Source of the DNA: Ascaphus truei
Taxonomy: Eukaryota > Chordata > Amphibia > Anura > Ascaphidae
DNA: 64,000 nucleotides
NCBI GenBank assembly: GCA_036426205.1
Contig: WSYH01002438.1
Span: 1-64,000, forward strand
Direction: 5' to 3'
Shown: positions 23,051 to 35,114 of the stretch, one piece after another
Layout: every line of letters starts with the position of its first letter
Numbering within the stretch: the first letter of the stretch is position 1
Notes under the pieces: model-generated
Told to the model about the DNA's origin: nothing
The model's input: only the letters and a program-made list of their open reading frames with translations
Databases searched by the model: none
Program-made: the position numbers and the translations under genes

Positions 23051-26000
23051 TGTGGGCGTCACATACTTATTTACTGTGGAGTCTAAATGGGACTGTGTGT
23101 TGTCTATCTTTAATTGAAACTATTATTATTAATTAACCCACATGTTTGCATTTAAATAGGCACAATCATCTCTGTTGTTTCAAAACATAAAATCACTGTT
23201 ATATCAATACATTATGAAGTACATATTAAATAGGTGATTTATTACAATCTTTAATAATTTTAAAACCAAATAAAAAAAGAAAAATGATCATATAAACAAT
23301 TAATACAATTAGAAACATATAATGGCTAACGCAAATTTTGAATACTCATTAAGATAGATAAAACGTATTTGAAAACTCATAGAACGGGAGAGGGAAAAGA
23401 CGAGAGACATGGAAAAAAATATGTCGATATCAAATATTGTCTTCAAAAAGAAACATATATAAGATGTTTCCAGAGTAAATGGATTGCAGACCAATAGAGG
23501 TCGATTAAATATAAAAGCATTAATCCAATGGGAGCACTGTATTGAATTCATTATACAAAAATGTGATGTGCTAAATTTTTACATTAAAAGACATTTAAAT
23601 TATAAAGTGAGCAAATACAGTGAGATTTACAATTAAATTTTAAAATATTAATTGGATAAAGTGTTTTTAAAAACATAATAAAAAATGTATAGAAAGGATT
23701 ATCTAAATAAGAAAGTAAATAATAATTTACACAGAAAAAGGGGCAATTAAAAGGGACACGAAGTTATATATATCTATTAATCATGTAAGAAAAAAAGGGT
23801 ATTAAATTAAAAATTTCTTAAAAATCTGAATTCAAAGCCATGAGGAATTCAATGTTATCAAGCTTATTGAATCCAGAACATTTCCCTTTTAATCTAAATT
23901 CACCTCTCCTTGACGGCACCCCCATCAAGTGTTGTTAAACCTTTCTATAGCCGTAAATCTAGACTATCTGGATTTGATTGGTGCTACTAGGGTTAATGCT
24001 GGAAAACGCTGTGAGTTAAAAATACCCCTTCTGATATGCTCGATGTCGATTAATGCGGGACGAATGGGTCTTGATGGTCTTCCCTAATATTGTACAACCA
24101 GCAGGGGCAACGGGAAGGAGTATATATTACAAAATCGGTTTTTTAGATTAGATGTAGAACAGTTAATAATTGTTGATTTTAAACGCTTCTTTATTTCTAG
24201 ACCTATAAAACTAGTGTATCGTTCAGTTGGTGCTGACAGCCTTGCATGTTTGCCACAAACATAAAATCCCGTCAGGTTATTTTAACACCCTTGTTTGGTT
24301 CTATTGTGCTTTTTAAAGCGCTCGGTTTGCAATAATATTTTTAGTTCTGTGATTCTAAAACTTATTTTTGGAGTACTGGTAAAAATCCCTTAATTAATAT
24401 CAGATTTTAGAACAGGACAGGTTTTACGAAAGATCCTTTCGTATATTTTTAGATTCTTTATTGATGAAAGTAGTAAGGATGCTGTATATAAGGATTCATG
24501 AATGTGAAGATTGTCTCTTTTAGCGTTTGTAAGTTCTTTCTATCTAAAATTTTTAGGCCTTTGTCAAAAGGCCTTATCTAAAATGTTTTTACTATAATTT
24601 TCGCCTCAAATCTTGTCTCCAAAATTTTTGCAATGATATTTGAAAATATTGTCTTCGGTGCAGTTCCTACGGAGGCGCTTTCTAATTGCTATAGGGGAAT
24701 ACGTCCATCCAATGATGGTTGATGACAGCTGGATCTCAGAATAAATTGTTGCAGTTCAAATTTTGAAATGTGTCTTAGTTTTTATTATTGCCCCTCTATG
24801 TATATATTCAGTTCTAGGATATCAAAAAAGTCTCACTATAGTATATGTTAAATTTAAGATTAAAATTGTTTATATTAAGATTCAAAATAAATTGCTCTAA
24901 ACCTCCTTGTCCCCTGCCAAAATAAAGCCATAATGTCATTCAACTGTAGCGCGCCATAGGCAAGATTCTCCCCAGCGCGCCATGGACAGAGTGCGGTTTC
25001 CTCCCAATATCCCATGAGAGATTAGGTAGCTGGGGGCAAATTTCGTCCCATGGCGGTGCCACATTTGAACATAAAATGTGTTTCAAAACAAAAAAGAAAT
25101 TTTTCTGTAAAATATGATGTACAATACTATCTAAACGGAAAACTTGATCTGAGATTTATGTAGCCTGGATCGTTTGGAAGATGTCCACAGCCTGTAGTCC
25201 TAAGTGATGTGCAGATGGATGTGTATAATGAGCTCACATCTATAGTAGCTAATAAGTAATTTTCTTCCATACAAATGTGTCCAGTATATTAAAATATCAG
25301 AGGTTATCCTTGAAATATTGATGCATATCTTTAACATAAGCCCTGGAGGAAAGCTATCCCAATATTAGGCCGACAGGTTGGACGTTAAGTGAATTAATGC
25401 ATGAAATATTGCCTACCAGGCGGATTTGAAGGCACTTGTGCAATTTTAGGCCAGATGTAAAAAAATAGGAATTTGAGGTGTTTTAGTGCATAAAAATTTG
25501 ATTCAGATTTGTTAGGAATACCTAAGTTGTTTCCCCTTCCAATAAGATATTGAGATCTATATTAATTTCTTCAAGTAGGGCTTTTTCCGTAGGATACCAT
25601 AAGTAATGTCATCGCCTAAAAGGCGGTAGGTTCCTTCAAATAGTCCTCTTTGTTATTATGACTGTCCCTCCGCCTTTATCGGCCTTTTAATTACATATTT
25701 ATTTTTATTTAATTTCTTCTAATGCTTTTCTTTCATCTAGCGTCGGTTGTTTCTATTTGAAGATTTAGTATTTTAGTTAGAATCTCAAAATCTTGTACAC
25801 TAAAGTCATAGAACACTCCAGGTTGTGCCCTTTATAATATGGTGGATAAAATAACGACATTATGCTTTTAATGCTGTTGTATGTTTAAAATTACTCTCCA
25901 TTAAATCACTTTTAGGTTTCTCCTAGAAGTCTGGACTCTTACATTTTTGCTTTGGAAAAATTTTTGAACGTTAGTTTACGAAGGAGCGGTTAGGATCTAA

Positions 26001-26125
26001 AAAATAGGCTCTAAAGTTATTAGGTCCTATAGTGGGCGGCAAATGAGAGTCCCTTTGAAATTAATTTTTGTTTGGTAATGTTAGTTCTAATTTACTTGGT
26101 TGAAGATATTTTTTTGTCTGGTTTT

Positions 26126-26902
26126 CTTCCTTATTCAATCTTTCCCTTTCCTTCTTTTTCCTCTTGTTTCCCTCTCTGATGTTGTCTCTTTCGTTGGTTG
26201 GCTTTGGGTCTCCTTTCTTCGGAGGGGTATATGTGTGGGTATCTGTCCAAACCTTAAAGTTTTGTCCATATCTAAAAAAAGTGTTTGATCAGTAGCTCCA
26301 TGGGATGATTGATCTACTTGTTTTTTGTGTCTATCTGTAGTGGTATCTATCTCTTTCTCTTTTCCTTTATTCCCTTTCTCTTTCATTCTTTTTCCCTTTT
26401 TGCCTCTTTCTCTTTTTGATATTCATTATCTTTTTGATCTTTTTCTCTCTGTTCTATCTCTTCTTTGTTCTTGATGATAGGGAAAAATCTCTATTCTCTT
26501 GCTGTCTCTGTACCTTTAGTATCTCTTTCTTGTCCTCTGTAATTCTATCTCTTTCCTCTTTCATTTTAAGTTCCCTTTCTCTCTGTCTTTCCCGTTCCTC
26601 TTTGGTCTCTCCCTTCTCTTCCGTCTCTCTTCCTCCATTCTAGAGTCCCTTTCCCTTCTTTTTGCTCTTTCCCTTGATGTTCAACATCTCGCGTGTTCTA
26701 TTTCCTCAATATTGTTTTAGCCATTACACTTTTATCTGGCTACGGATATGGGTCTTTGTATCGCTGTTCTTTAGATTCACTATGTGTGTAGATAGTTTAT
26801 TTAGACCAGAGACATAAGTTGTCCTCTCGCCTATAAGAGGGATGCCATAAGATGGTGTATCTCTTCTTGCTACAGTATTACCATACCTATATTTTGTTAT
26901 CA
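26126..26902. other. Spacer of the PLE palindrome
   Basis: Copy B continues about 777 bases past the point where copy C begins (GTGTCTG-type junction near 26123, mirrored near 26905). This piece of the N-terminal PLE region is present in copies A, B and D but missing from C, so it forms the single-copy loop of the inverted duplication. Confidence 0.75.
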
Positions 26903-28765
26903 CAGACACAAAAAAGTATCTCAACCTAAGTAATTAGAAACTAACAGTACCACAACAAAAATTAATGGTCAAAGGGGACTCTCATTGCGCCCACTTATAG
27001 GACCTAATAACTTTAGCCTTATTTTTAGATGCAACACGCTACCTCGTAAACTACACGGTCAAAGATTTTTCCAAAAGCAAAAATGTTAGAGTCAGGACTT
27101 CATATGGAGAAACCTAAAAGTGATTAATGTGAGAGTAATTAAACTACAGCATAAAGGAAGTCTTATTTATCCAAAAATATATAAAGGGAAAACACCGGAG
27201 GTGTCTATGACTTGATTGTAAAAGATTTTGAGATTCTAACTAAACAATTACTAAATCTTAATTAGAAACACCTGACGATAGAGGAAGAAAAGCATTAGAA
27301 GGAAATTACTAAAAATGAGAATATTGTAATTAAAACAGGCCGATAAAGGCGGAGGGGAGGGACGTCATAATGAACAAAGAAGGGATATTTGAAGGAAGCC
27401 TACCGCTTTTAGGCGATTGAAAATATTATGTATTCCTAAAGAAAAAACCCTACATGCGAATTTAATAGATGAGCTCAAAATCTAGTGGAAGGGGAAAAAA
27501 AATTCGATTCTAACAGAATATGAATACAAAATATTTTATGCAATTAAAACACCTCAAATTCCTATTTTTTACATCTTGCCTTACAATTCACAAGTGCCTT
27601 CCAATCCGCCTGGGTAGGCCAATAATTTCAGGCATAATTCACTTACGTCCAACTGTCGGCCTATATTGATAGCTGTCATCAGGGCTATGTTTAAGATATG
27701 AATCATATTTAAAGGATACCCTGATATTATTAATATACTGGACAAATTTGTTGGAAGGGAAAAATCACTTATTAGTACTATTAGATTGAGCTATTATAAC
27801 ACATCCATCGCACATCATTAGGACTACAGGCTGTGGAGCATTCCTTAAAACGATCAGAGGCTACATGAATCTCAGATCAGTTCCTTTTAGATAGTATTTC
27901 CATTTATTTTACAGAAAAAATTTCTTTGTTTGATAACACAATTTATGTTCAGGCAATGTCCGGCACCGCCATCGGGAACGAATTGACCCCCAGCTACGCT
28001 AATCTCTTGTCATGGGATATTGGGAGGACCGCACCATCTGGTCGAGGCGCGGCTGGGGGAGGAAATCTTGTCCCTATGGCCGGCGCTACATGATGACATG
28101 CTTCCTTATTGGCAGGGAGACAAAGGAAGGTTTAGAGCAATTTTTGAATCTTTATATAAACAATTTAATCTTAATTACATATACTATAAGTGAGACTTTT
28201 ATGAAAATCTAGACTTGAATATATACATAGAGGGGGGCAAATAAAAACTAAACACATTTCAAAATGTTGACTGCAAACAATTTATCTGAGATCCAGCTGT
28301 CATCAACATCATTGGATGGACGGAGTCCACTATAGTAATATAGAAGACTCCGTAGGAACGCACCGAAGACAATATTTTCAACAGATCAGTGCAAAATTTT
28401 GGAAGACAAGGATTTGAGGAGAAAAATTATAGTAAGCTTTTTAGATAGGATTTGACAAGGGCGAAAAAATTTTAGATAGAAGGAACATTTACAGCCTAAA
28501 AAGAGAACGAAATCTATAATACAATGAATCCTTATGATCCCGCATTCCTGAGACTTTCAATAAAGAATCTAAAAATATGAGAAAGGATCTTGCGTAAAAA
28601 CACTGGATGTTCTAACAATTGATAATAATTAGGGAATTTTACAAGATACTCCAAAATAATTTTTCAAGAAGGACCGAACTAAAAAATTATTGCACCGAGC
28701 GCTTAAAAAGCACACGAGAGACCCAAAACAAGGTGGGTTAAAAAACCTGACTGGATTTTATGTGG

Positions 28766-29140
28766 TTGTGCAACATGCAAGGCCTGTCAGACAAACTGAA
28801 GATTAAAACTAGTTTTTATATGTCATAGAAATAAAGAGCTTTTAAAAATCAAAACAATATATTAACTGTTCTACCGAGTGTTAATATATATCCTTCAGTT
28901 GCCCCTGCGGGTTTACAATAGTAGGGAAAGACATCAGACCCATTCGTACCCGAATTATCGAACATTGCGCAATATCAGAGGGGTATTTTAACTCACAGCG
29001 TTTTACAAGCAGTACGGCGTAAGATCACCAATCAAATCCGATAGTCTAAGATTTACGGTATAGAACGGTTACACAACACTGGAGGGGCGTTTTCAAGAGA
29101 GGTGGATTTAAGTAAAAGGGAAATGTTCTGGATTCATAGT
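28766..29140 (+). pseudogene. Zn-finger plus GIY-YIG endonuclease, copy C
   Basis: Best-preserved nuclease of the four copies. TGTGCAACATGCAAGGCCTG encodes CATCKAC, a CX2C pair, with FICHRNK supplying the His. Then ATATCCTTCAGTTGCCCCTG encodes a YILQCPC-like strand and GGGAAAG a GK, followed by CCCATTCGTACCCGAATTAT for PIRTRII and GAACAT for EH. This finger directly before GIY-YIG is known from Penelope-type elements. Indels of one base occur within it. Confidence 0.75.
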
Positions 29141-29927
29141 TGATACTCATTAATTCCTATGGCTTGAATTCAGATTTTGAATTTTACCCTTTTTACATAT
29201 TAATGATATATTAAACTTCGTGTCCCTTTTAATATGCCCCTTTTTATGTGTAAATATTTATTACTTTCTAATTTAGGATAACCTTTAATACATTTTTTAT
29301 TATGTTTTTAAAAACACTTTATCCAATTAATATTTAAAATTTATTGTAAATCTCACTGTATTTTCTCACTTTAATAAATTTTAAATGTCTTTTAATGTAA
29401 ATTAGCCAAATCACATTTTGATAAGAATGACACTACAGTGCTCCCATGGGATTAATGCTTTTATTAACGACCCTCTAATTGGTATGCAATCAAAATACTC
29501 TGGAAACCTCTTAATATGTTCTTTTGAAGAAAATATTGATATTTACTAACATATGTGTTCCAGTCCTGTCTGTTCCCTCTCCCGTTCTATGAGTTTCAAA
29601 TCCGTTTTATATATTCTTAATGAAAGTATATGCAAAAATGAAGTTAGCATTAATAAATAGTTCTAATTGTATTAATGTTATATGAGGCATTTTTCATTTT
29701 TTATTTGGTTTAAAAAATTATTAAAGAGTGGTATAACCTATTTAATAGTTAATTCATAATGTATTGTTATAACAGTGATTTTATGTTTGAACCACAGAGA
29801 TGATTGTGGCCTATGAAAGGCAACCATGTGGGTTAAATTAAATAATAATGAGTTCAATTAGATAGACAACAAACAGTCAAATTAGATCCAAACAGTATTA
29901 AGTATGTGACGGCCCACATAACCCGTC

Positions 29928-29975
29928 ATGACGCTTCCTGACGAAGTGTGCGGACAGCGAAAGCCGTAGAGCCAT
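29928..29975 (+). ncRNA. Hammerhead-like ribozyme motif, PLE copy C
   Basis: Plus strand: ACCCGTCATGACGCTTC, CTGACGA, AGTGTGCGGACAGC, GAAA, GCCGT. The two conserved core strands CTGANGA and GAAA are intact, but the helix between them is weakened compared with copies A and B, and the ACGCGT after GAAA is altered. Confidence 0.4.
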
Positions 29976-30764
29976 CTCATCAAGTGCAGCTGGCGTTTAA
30001 AGAGAAGACTCAATTTCAGCCGTTTTGAATTACCCGCGATTCCTCTCCAGCGCGCCCAGCTATCTCCTTTGGACACGATCAGCCGTTCAGAGGACGTGAC
30101 GCACACGCCATTGCCGGCCGCCGGACTCTGGATAGGAGAAGGACGTGGAAGAAGCGGACAGCGGCGCCACAGCGCTAAGATAACATTATGTGTGACATTA
30201 TATAAGTACAGAGTGTGAGTACAGTCTTTTAACGTGATTTCTTATAAAATCCTGTTCTACAACCTACACCATCGGTCTGTTTCTGGCGCTTTGTCCAATA
30301 TACCTCCCCTATGGGGATTTGAAATCTTACCAACCCTGAGCTTAGCCATATGTGTAGACCCAGTGGGGATATAAGGACACCTTAAAGAAACCTCATCATT
30401 TCTCCACTACCTGACAGATGTCAGACAAATGCGAATTTTCTTTTATGTGCTTGTAAGTAGGTTTCCCCCAAGAGCCCAAATTCTTGAACAAGCCAAAAAA
30501 TAATCACAATCTCACAATTATGGCTTATATGTTTTTTATTTACATGGTGTATCCCTGACGGGGGTCGCTCAAGTTCCAAAAACACTACGACTGTACCTGT
30601 GGGAATCAAAGCAATATTTCCTGGAAGGTTTGAGAAGTATCATGTGGTAACATTATCATTTTTTATATATTATTGTTGAATTGAGCACAAACACTGTGTA
30701 TTATAGGGAACTGTGGCGCCTAGGCAAGTCATTTAAGTAACGTTTGCTAGTTGCTTCTGATTGT

Positions 30765-31085
30765 GGCTGGCCATACTGTTTCCTTACTAATTATTACACT
30801 GTCAATAATCAGTAAGGATTATTACTTCAATAATATTTGCAAAACGACACCAAGGACAGACCACAATTTTAATTCCAGGATGTAGATACGTCACATACAC
30901 CTGTATCTTATGATTATTAGAGGAAGAATTCACAAACTTGGGATAGGTTATTAGTAAAGACACAAAAAAATGGCTTGATCTAAGTTTTCTAAATAAATAC
31001 ATCAAATGCAATAGAATACCAAGAGGTTGAGACTTTATAAGGATCCTCCTCAAATTTGGAAGACGAGAAATTTGTAAACGTGATG
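30765..31085. repeat. Linker between PLE copies C and D
   Basis: Reverse complement of the A-B linker at 20931-21300. It contains no complete frame. It carries AATTCACAAACTTGGGATAG and TCCTCAAATTTGGAAGACGA, mirrored in the left arm with small indels. Confidence 0.8.
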
Positions 31086-34000
31086 GATAATATCATTGAC
31101 AAATTGCTCATAGGATTGATGCTGGCATTGGTCAACCAACATAAAAAGAATATTAAAAAAAATCGATGAGAAGTGACAATTATAGAGGAGAAATTAGCAC
31201 ATCTAGAAGAAACGGCAGAATCAAAAATTAAGGACCGGAATTAAAGAAAAAAATTAGATATCTAAACAGAAATGAAGTTTATATATCATAAAAACTAAAT
31301 AAAGTTCTAAGAGATGAGGAAGATTATAAGAGAGGTGAACAAGGGGATTAGAAAAGAAAGAGAAATTCATATCAAACTGATAGAAAATTTGATAATAGGT
31401 ATGGTAATACTGTAGCAAGAATAGATAACCATCTTATGAAATCCCTCTATAGGCGAGAGGACAAATTATGTCTCTGGTTCTAAATAAACTATTATACACA
31501 TAGTGAATCTAAAGAAAAACAGGAGATACAAAGACCCATATCGGGTAGCAGATTAAACGTGTAATGCTCAAAACAATATTTGAGGGATAAAGAGAAACAC
31601 GCCAGAGATGTGAACATCAAAGGGAGAGGAAAAGAGAAAAGCACAAGGGAAAAGGGGAAAGGACTCTAGACTTGAGGAAGAGGAGAGAGACGAAGAGAAA
31701 GGGATGAGACAACAGAGAACGGAAAGACAGAGGAGAAAGGAACTTAAAATGAAAGAGGGAAAGAGAGAGGAAATTAAAAGAGACAAAGAAGGAGAGACTA
31801 GCAGGTACAGAGAACAGCAAAGAGATAGAGATTTTGCCTATCATCAAGACAAAGAGAGATTAGAAAAGAGGGAGAAAAAGATCAAAAAGATAGGAATATC
31901 AAAAAGAGAAAGGGCAAAAAGGGAAAAGAAAGGAAAAGAGAAAAGGGAAAGGAAAGCAAACAAGAAAAAGGAAAAAGGAAGAAAGAGATAGATACCATAC
32001 AATAGACAACAAAAACAAGTAGATCAAGATACCCATTGGGTACGGATCAAAAACACTTTTTAGATATGGACAAAAAACTTAAGCGTTTGGGAGATACCCA
32101 ACAATATACCCCCTCCGAAAGAAAAGGAGGAGCGGACCCAAAGCCATACCAAAAAAGAGACAACATCAGAGAGGAAACGAAGGAAAAAAGAAGGCAAAGG
32201 AAAGATTAATAAGGAAGAAAACACAGACACAAAACGTATCTTAACACTAGTAAATTAGAATAACAGTACCAACAACAAAAATTAATTTCAAAGGGCTCTA
32301 ATTTGCGGCCCCCCCACTATAGACTAATAACTTTAGCTATTGTAAGATATGCTAACCGCTACCTTCGTAAACTAACGGTCAAAAGATTTTTCCAAGCAAA
32401 ATGTAGAGTCCAGACTTCATATGGAGAAACCCTAAAAGTGATTGAATGGAGAGTAATTTAAAATACAGACATTTAAAGCAGAAGTCTTTATTTTTATCCA
32501 ACATATTATAAAGGGAAACCCTGGAGGTGTTCTATGACTTGCGTGTACAAGATTTGAGATTCTAACTCTTAAAAATACTTAAATCTTCAATTAGAAACAA
32601 ACTGACGCTTAGAGGAAGAAGCATTAGAAGAAAATTACTAAAATGAGAATATTTAATTAAAAAGGCCGATACAGGCGGAAGGGCAGTCATAATGAACAAA
32701 GAGGACTATTTGAAGGAAGCCTACCGCTTTTAGCGAGGACATTACTGATGGTATCCTAAAGAAAAAACCCTTTACTGAAGAATTTATGAGAGCCAATATC
32801 TTATGGGAAGGGGGAGGAAAAACTAGGTATTTCTAAAGAATCTGAATACAAATTTTTATGCAATATAAAACACCTCAAATTCCTATTTTTACATTTGCGC
32901 TACAATCACAAGTGCCTTCAAAATCCGCCTGGGATAGGCCAATATAATGTCAGGCATTAATTCAACTTACGTCCAACCTGTCGGCCTATATTGATTAGCT
33001 TCCTCCAGGGCTTATGTTAAAGATATGCCAATCATATTTAAAGGATACTCTGATATTAGTAATATACTGGACAATTTGTATGGAAGGAAAAGCGAAAATG
33101 ACTTATAGCTACTATAGATGTGAGCTCATTATACACATCCATCGCACCATCACTTAGGGACTACAGGATGGGAAGCACTTCCTTAAAAACGATCCAGGAG
33201 AACATGAATATCAGATCAAGTTCCTTTTAGATAGTATTTCATTATTTTACAGAAAAAAATTTCTTTTTGTTTGGATAACACATTTTATGTCAGAATGTGG
33301 CACCGCCATGGGAACGAAAATTTGCCAGCTACGCTAATCTCTTCATGGGATATTGGTTTGGGGACCGACACCATCTGGTCGAGGGCGAAGCTGGGGGAGA
33401 ATTTGTCTATGGCGGCGCACATGATGACATTATCTTATTGGGGCAGGAGAAAAGGAGGTGGTTGAGAGCAATTTATTTTGAATCTTAATATAACCCATTT
33501 TAATCTTAAATTTACAATACTAAAGTGGATTTATTGAATATCTAGACTTGAATATATACATAGAGGGGCAAATAAAAATAAGACACATTTCAAAAATGTT
33601 GACTGCAACAATTTTTATTTCTGAGATCCAGCTGTCATCCACCCATTGGAATGGACGGAGTCCCCATAGCAATGAAGACTCCGTAGGAACGCACGAAGGA
33701 CAATATTTTCAAAAGATCGTTGCCAAAATTTTGGAGACAAGATTTGAGGAGAACAAATATAGTAAAGGACATTTTAGATAAGGCTTGACAAAGGCTAAAA
33801 AATTTAGATAGAAAGAAAACTTTACACTAAAAAAGAAGAACGAATCTCCACAGTCAATGATCTTATGATACAGCATCCTGCGACTTTCAATAAAGAAACT
33901 CGCAAAATATTAGAAAGGATGGCTCTTGGTAAACACTGGCATGTTTAAAATCTGATAATATATTAAGGGATATTTACCAGATACTCCAAAACATAATTTT

Positions 34001-34932
34001 TAAGAAGGCAGAACCTAAAAAATATTATTGAAACAATCTTTCCCCACCCGAGCGCTTAAAAGCACAAGCGAGACCAACAAGGGGTGGTTTAAAAAAACCG
34101 GATGGATTTTATGGTTGTGCAACATGCAAGGCCTGTAAGCACAAAATGGAAAGATAAAAACTAGTTTTATATGTCATAGAAATAAAGAGCTTTTTAAAAT
34201 TCCAAAAAACTATATAACGGTTCTACCGATTTGATAAATAATCCTTCAGTTGCCCATGCGGGTGACAATATGTAGGGAAGACATCCAGACCCATTCGTTA
34301 CCCGCATTATCGAACATCTGAGCAAATCAGAAGGGGTTATTTTAAACTCCAGCGTTTCCAAGATTACGCTAAGTATCACCACTCAATCCAAGATCAGTCA
34401 AGATTACGGCTCTTAGAACAGGTTTAATTTTAAAACAACACTGGAGGGGGCGTCTCAAGAGGGTTGGGAATTAAGTAAAAGGAAATGTTTCTGGTCATAA
34501 GCTTGATACATGAATTACTCATGGTTGAATTCAGATTTTGAAAATTTACCCTTCTTTAAATGAGTAATAGATATATATAACTTCGTCTGTCCCTTTTAAT
34601 ATGACCCTTTTTCTGTGTAAATTATTATTACTTTGCTAATTTAGATAATCCTTCTATACATTTTTTATTATGTTTTAAAACCATTTATCCAATTATATTT
34701 TTAAAATTTATTGTTAAATCTCACTTATTTCTCACTTTAATAAGAAATTTTAAATGTCTTTAATGTAAATTTAGCCAATCACATTTTGATAATGAATAAA
34801 TACAGCTTGCTCCAATTGGATTAATGCTTTATTAAATCGACGTCCTATTGGATGCACATCCATATTACTCTGGAAACCTCTTATCTATGTTCTTTCGAAG
34901 AAAATATTGATATACTAACATTTGTTTTCCAT

Positions 34933-34934
<2 letters not shown>
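31085..34934 (+). pseudogene. Penelope-like retroelement, copy D (decayed, 3' truncated)
   Basis: The sense strand is plus. A charged N-terminal region spans about 31090-32220; its longest open piece, 31704-31991, is 95 codons made almost wholly of Lys, Arg, Glu and Gln and predicts a long coiled coil. RT lies at about 32290-34090, with the GIRADKGG-type block at 32658-32690 (here ADTGG), GTAMGT and YANLFMGYW-type blocks at 33300-33360 and the YIDD region broken at 33412-33435. GIY-YIG is at about 34200-34420. Homology stops within TTTTCCATGG at about 34934, where a CA repeat begins, so the 3' region with the ribozyme-like core is missing. Mirror partner of copy A. Confidence 0.85.
31704..31991 (+). 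pseudogene. Charged coiled-coil segment of PLE copy D
   Basis: Longest uninterrupted part of the N-terminal PLE region, 95 codons, with runs such as RQRRKELKMKEGKREE and KKKEKGRKR. The corresponding reverse-strand DNA in copies A and B is TC-rich (19860-20480, 26100-26650). The role is unknown; in the intact element it may bind nucleic acid or multimerise. The bias could also come from a purine-rich tract that expanded. Confidence 0.6.
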
Positions 34935-34972
<38 letters not shown>

Positions 34973-35014
34973 ACACATACAGTGTCACACACACTGTCAC
35001 AGTCACACACACAG
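34934..35014. repeat. (CA)n microsatellite at the palindrome edge
   Basis: A CA run of about 45 bases, followed by interrupted CACACTGTCACAGTCACAC. It begins exactly where homology of PLE copy D to the left arm ends. Confidence 0.9.
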
Positions 35015-35081
35015 TCTTGCAGCAAAAGCTGCCTCTCTCCCTCCCTCCCGTAGCTTACATGTAAGGAGAAGTAGAAGCCCT

Positions 35082-35114
<33 letters not shown>

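Larger units (their letters stand above)
21300..26902 (-). pseudogene. Penelope-like retroelement, copy B (decayed, interrupted)
   Basis: Same order and strand as copy A. The charged N-terminal region is at 26900-26095, including a 26386-26135 frame rich in Lys/Glu/Arg, and RT at about 26000-24230. The DKGG block is at 25665-25690, the block like FAPSYANLFMG at 25000-25060, and the YIDD region near 24930-24960 with altered bases. The finger and GIY-YIG nuclease lie at about 24250-23880, and the 3' region at 23800-21300 with a hammerhead-like core. A pyrimidine-rich insertion of about 0.9 kb (21550-22463) splits the 3' region. The 5' end stops at about 26902 where the sequence folds back into copy C. 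Many independent small indels. Confidence 0.85.
26903..30765 (+). pseudogene. Penelope-like retroelement, copy C (decayed, 5' truncated)
   Basis: The sense strand is plus. It starts directly before the RT. The RT has the QADKGG block at 27334-27354, TPQIP(I)F block at about 27548, a FAPSYANLFMGYWED block at 27975-28035, and the YIDD region at 28086-28098, where one base is missing so the frame breaks inside the catalytic motif. The GRETKEGLEQFL block follows at about 28110. The finger CATCKAC is at 28766-28787, FICHRNK at about 28814, and the GIY-YIG core (CPCGL, GK, RTRIIEH) at 28885-29000. The 3' region continues to about 30765 with a hammerhead-like core. N-terminal charged region lost at the fold. 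Non-functional. Confidence 0.87.

Noticed and set aside
34934..34980. CRISPR-like or regulatory direct repeat
   Set aside because: Simple CA microsatellite; there are no spacers.
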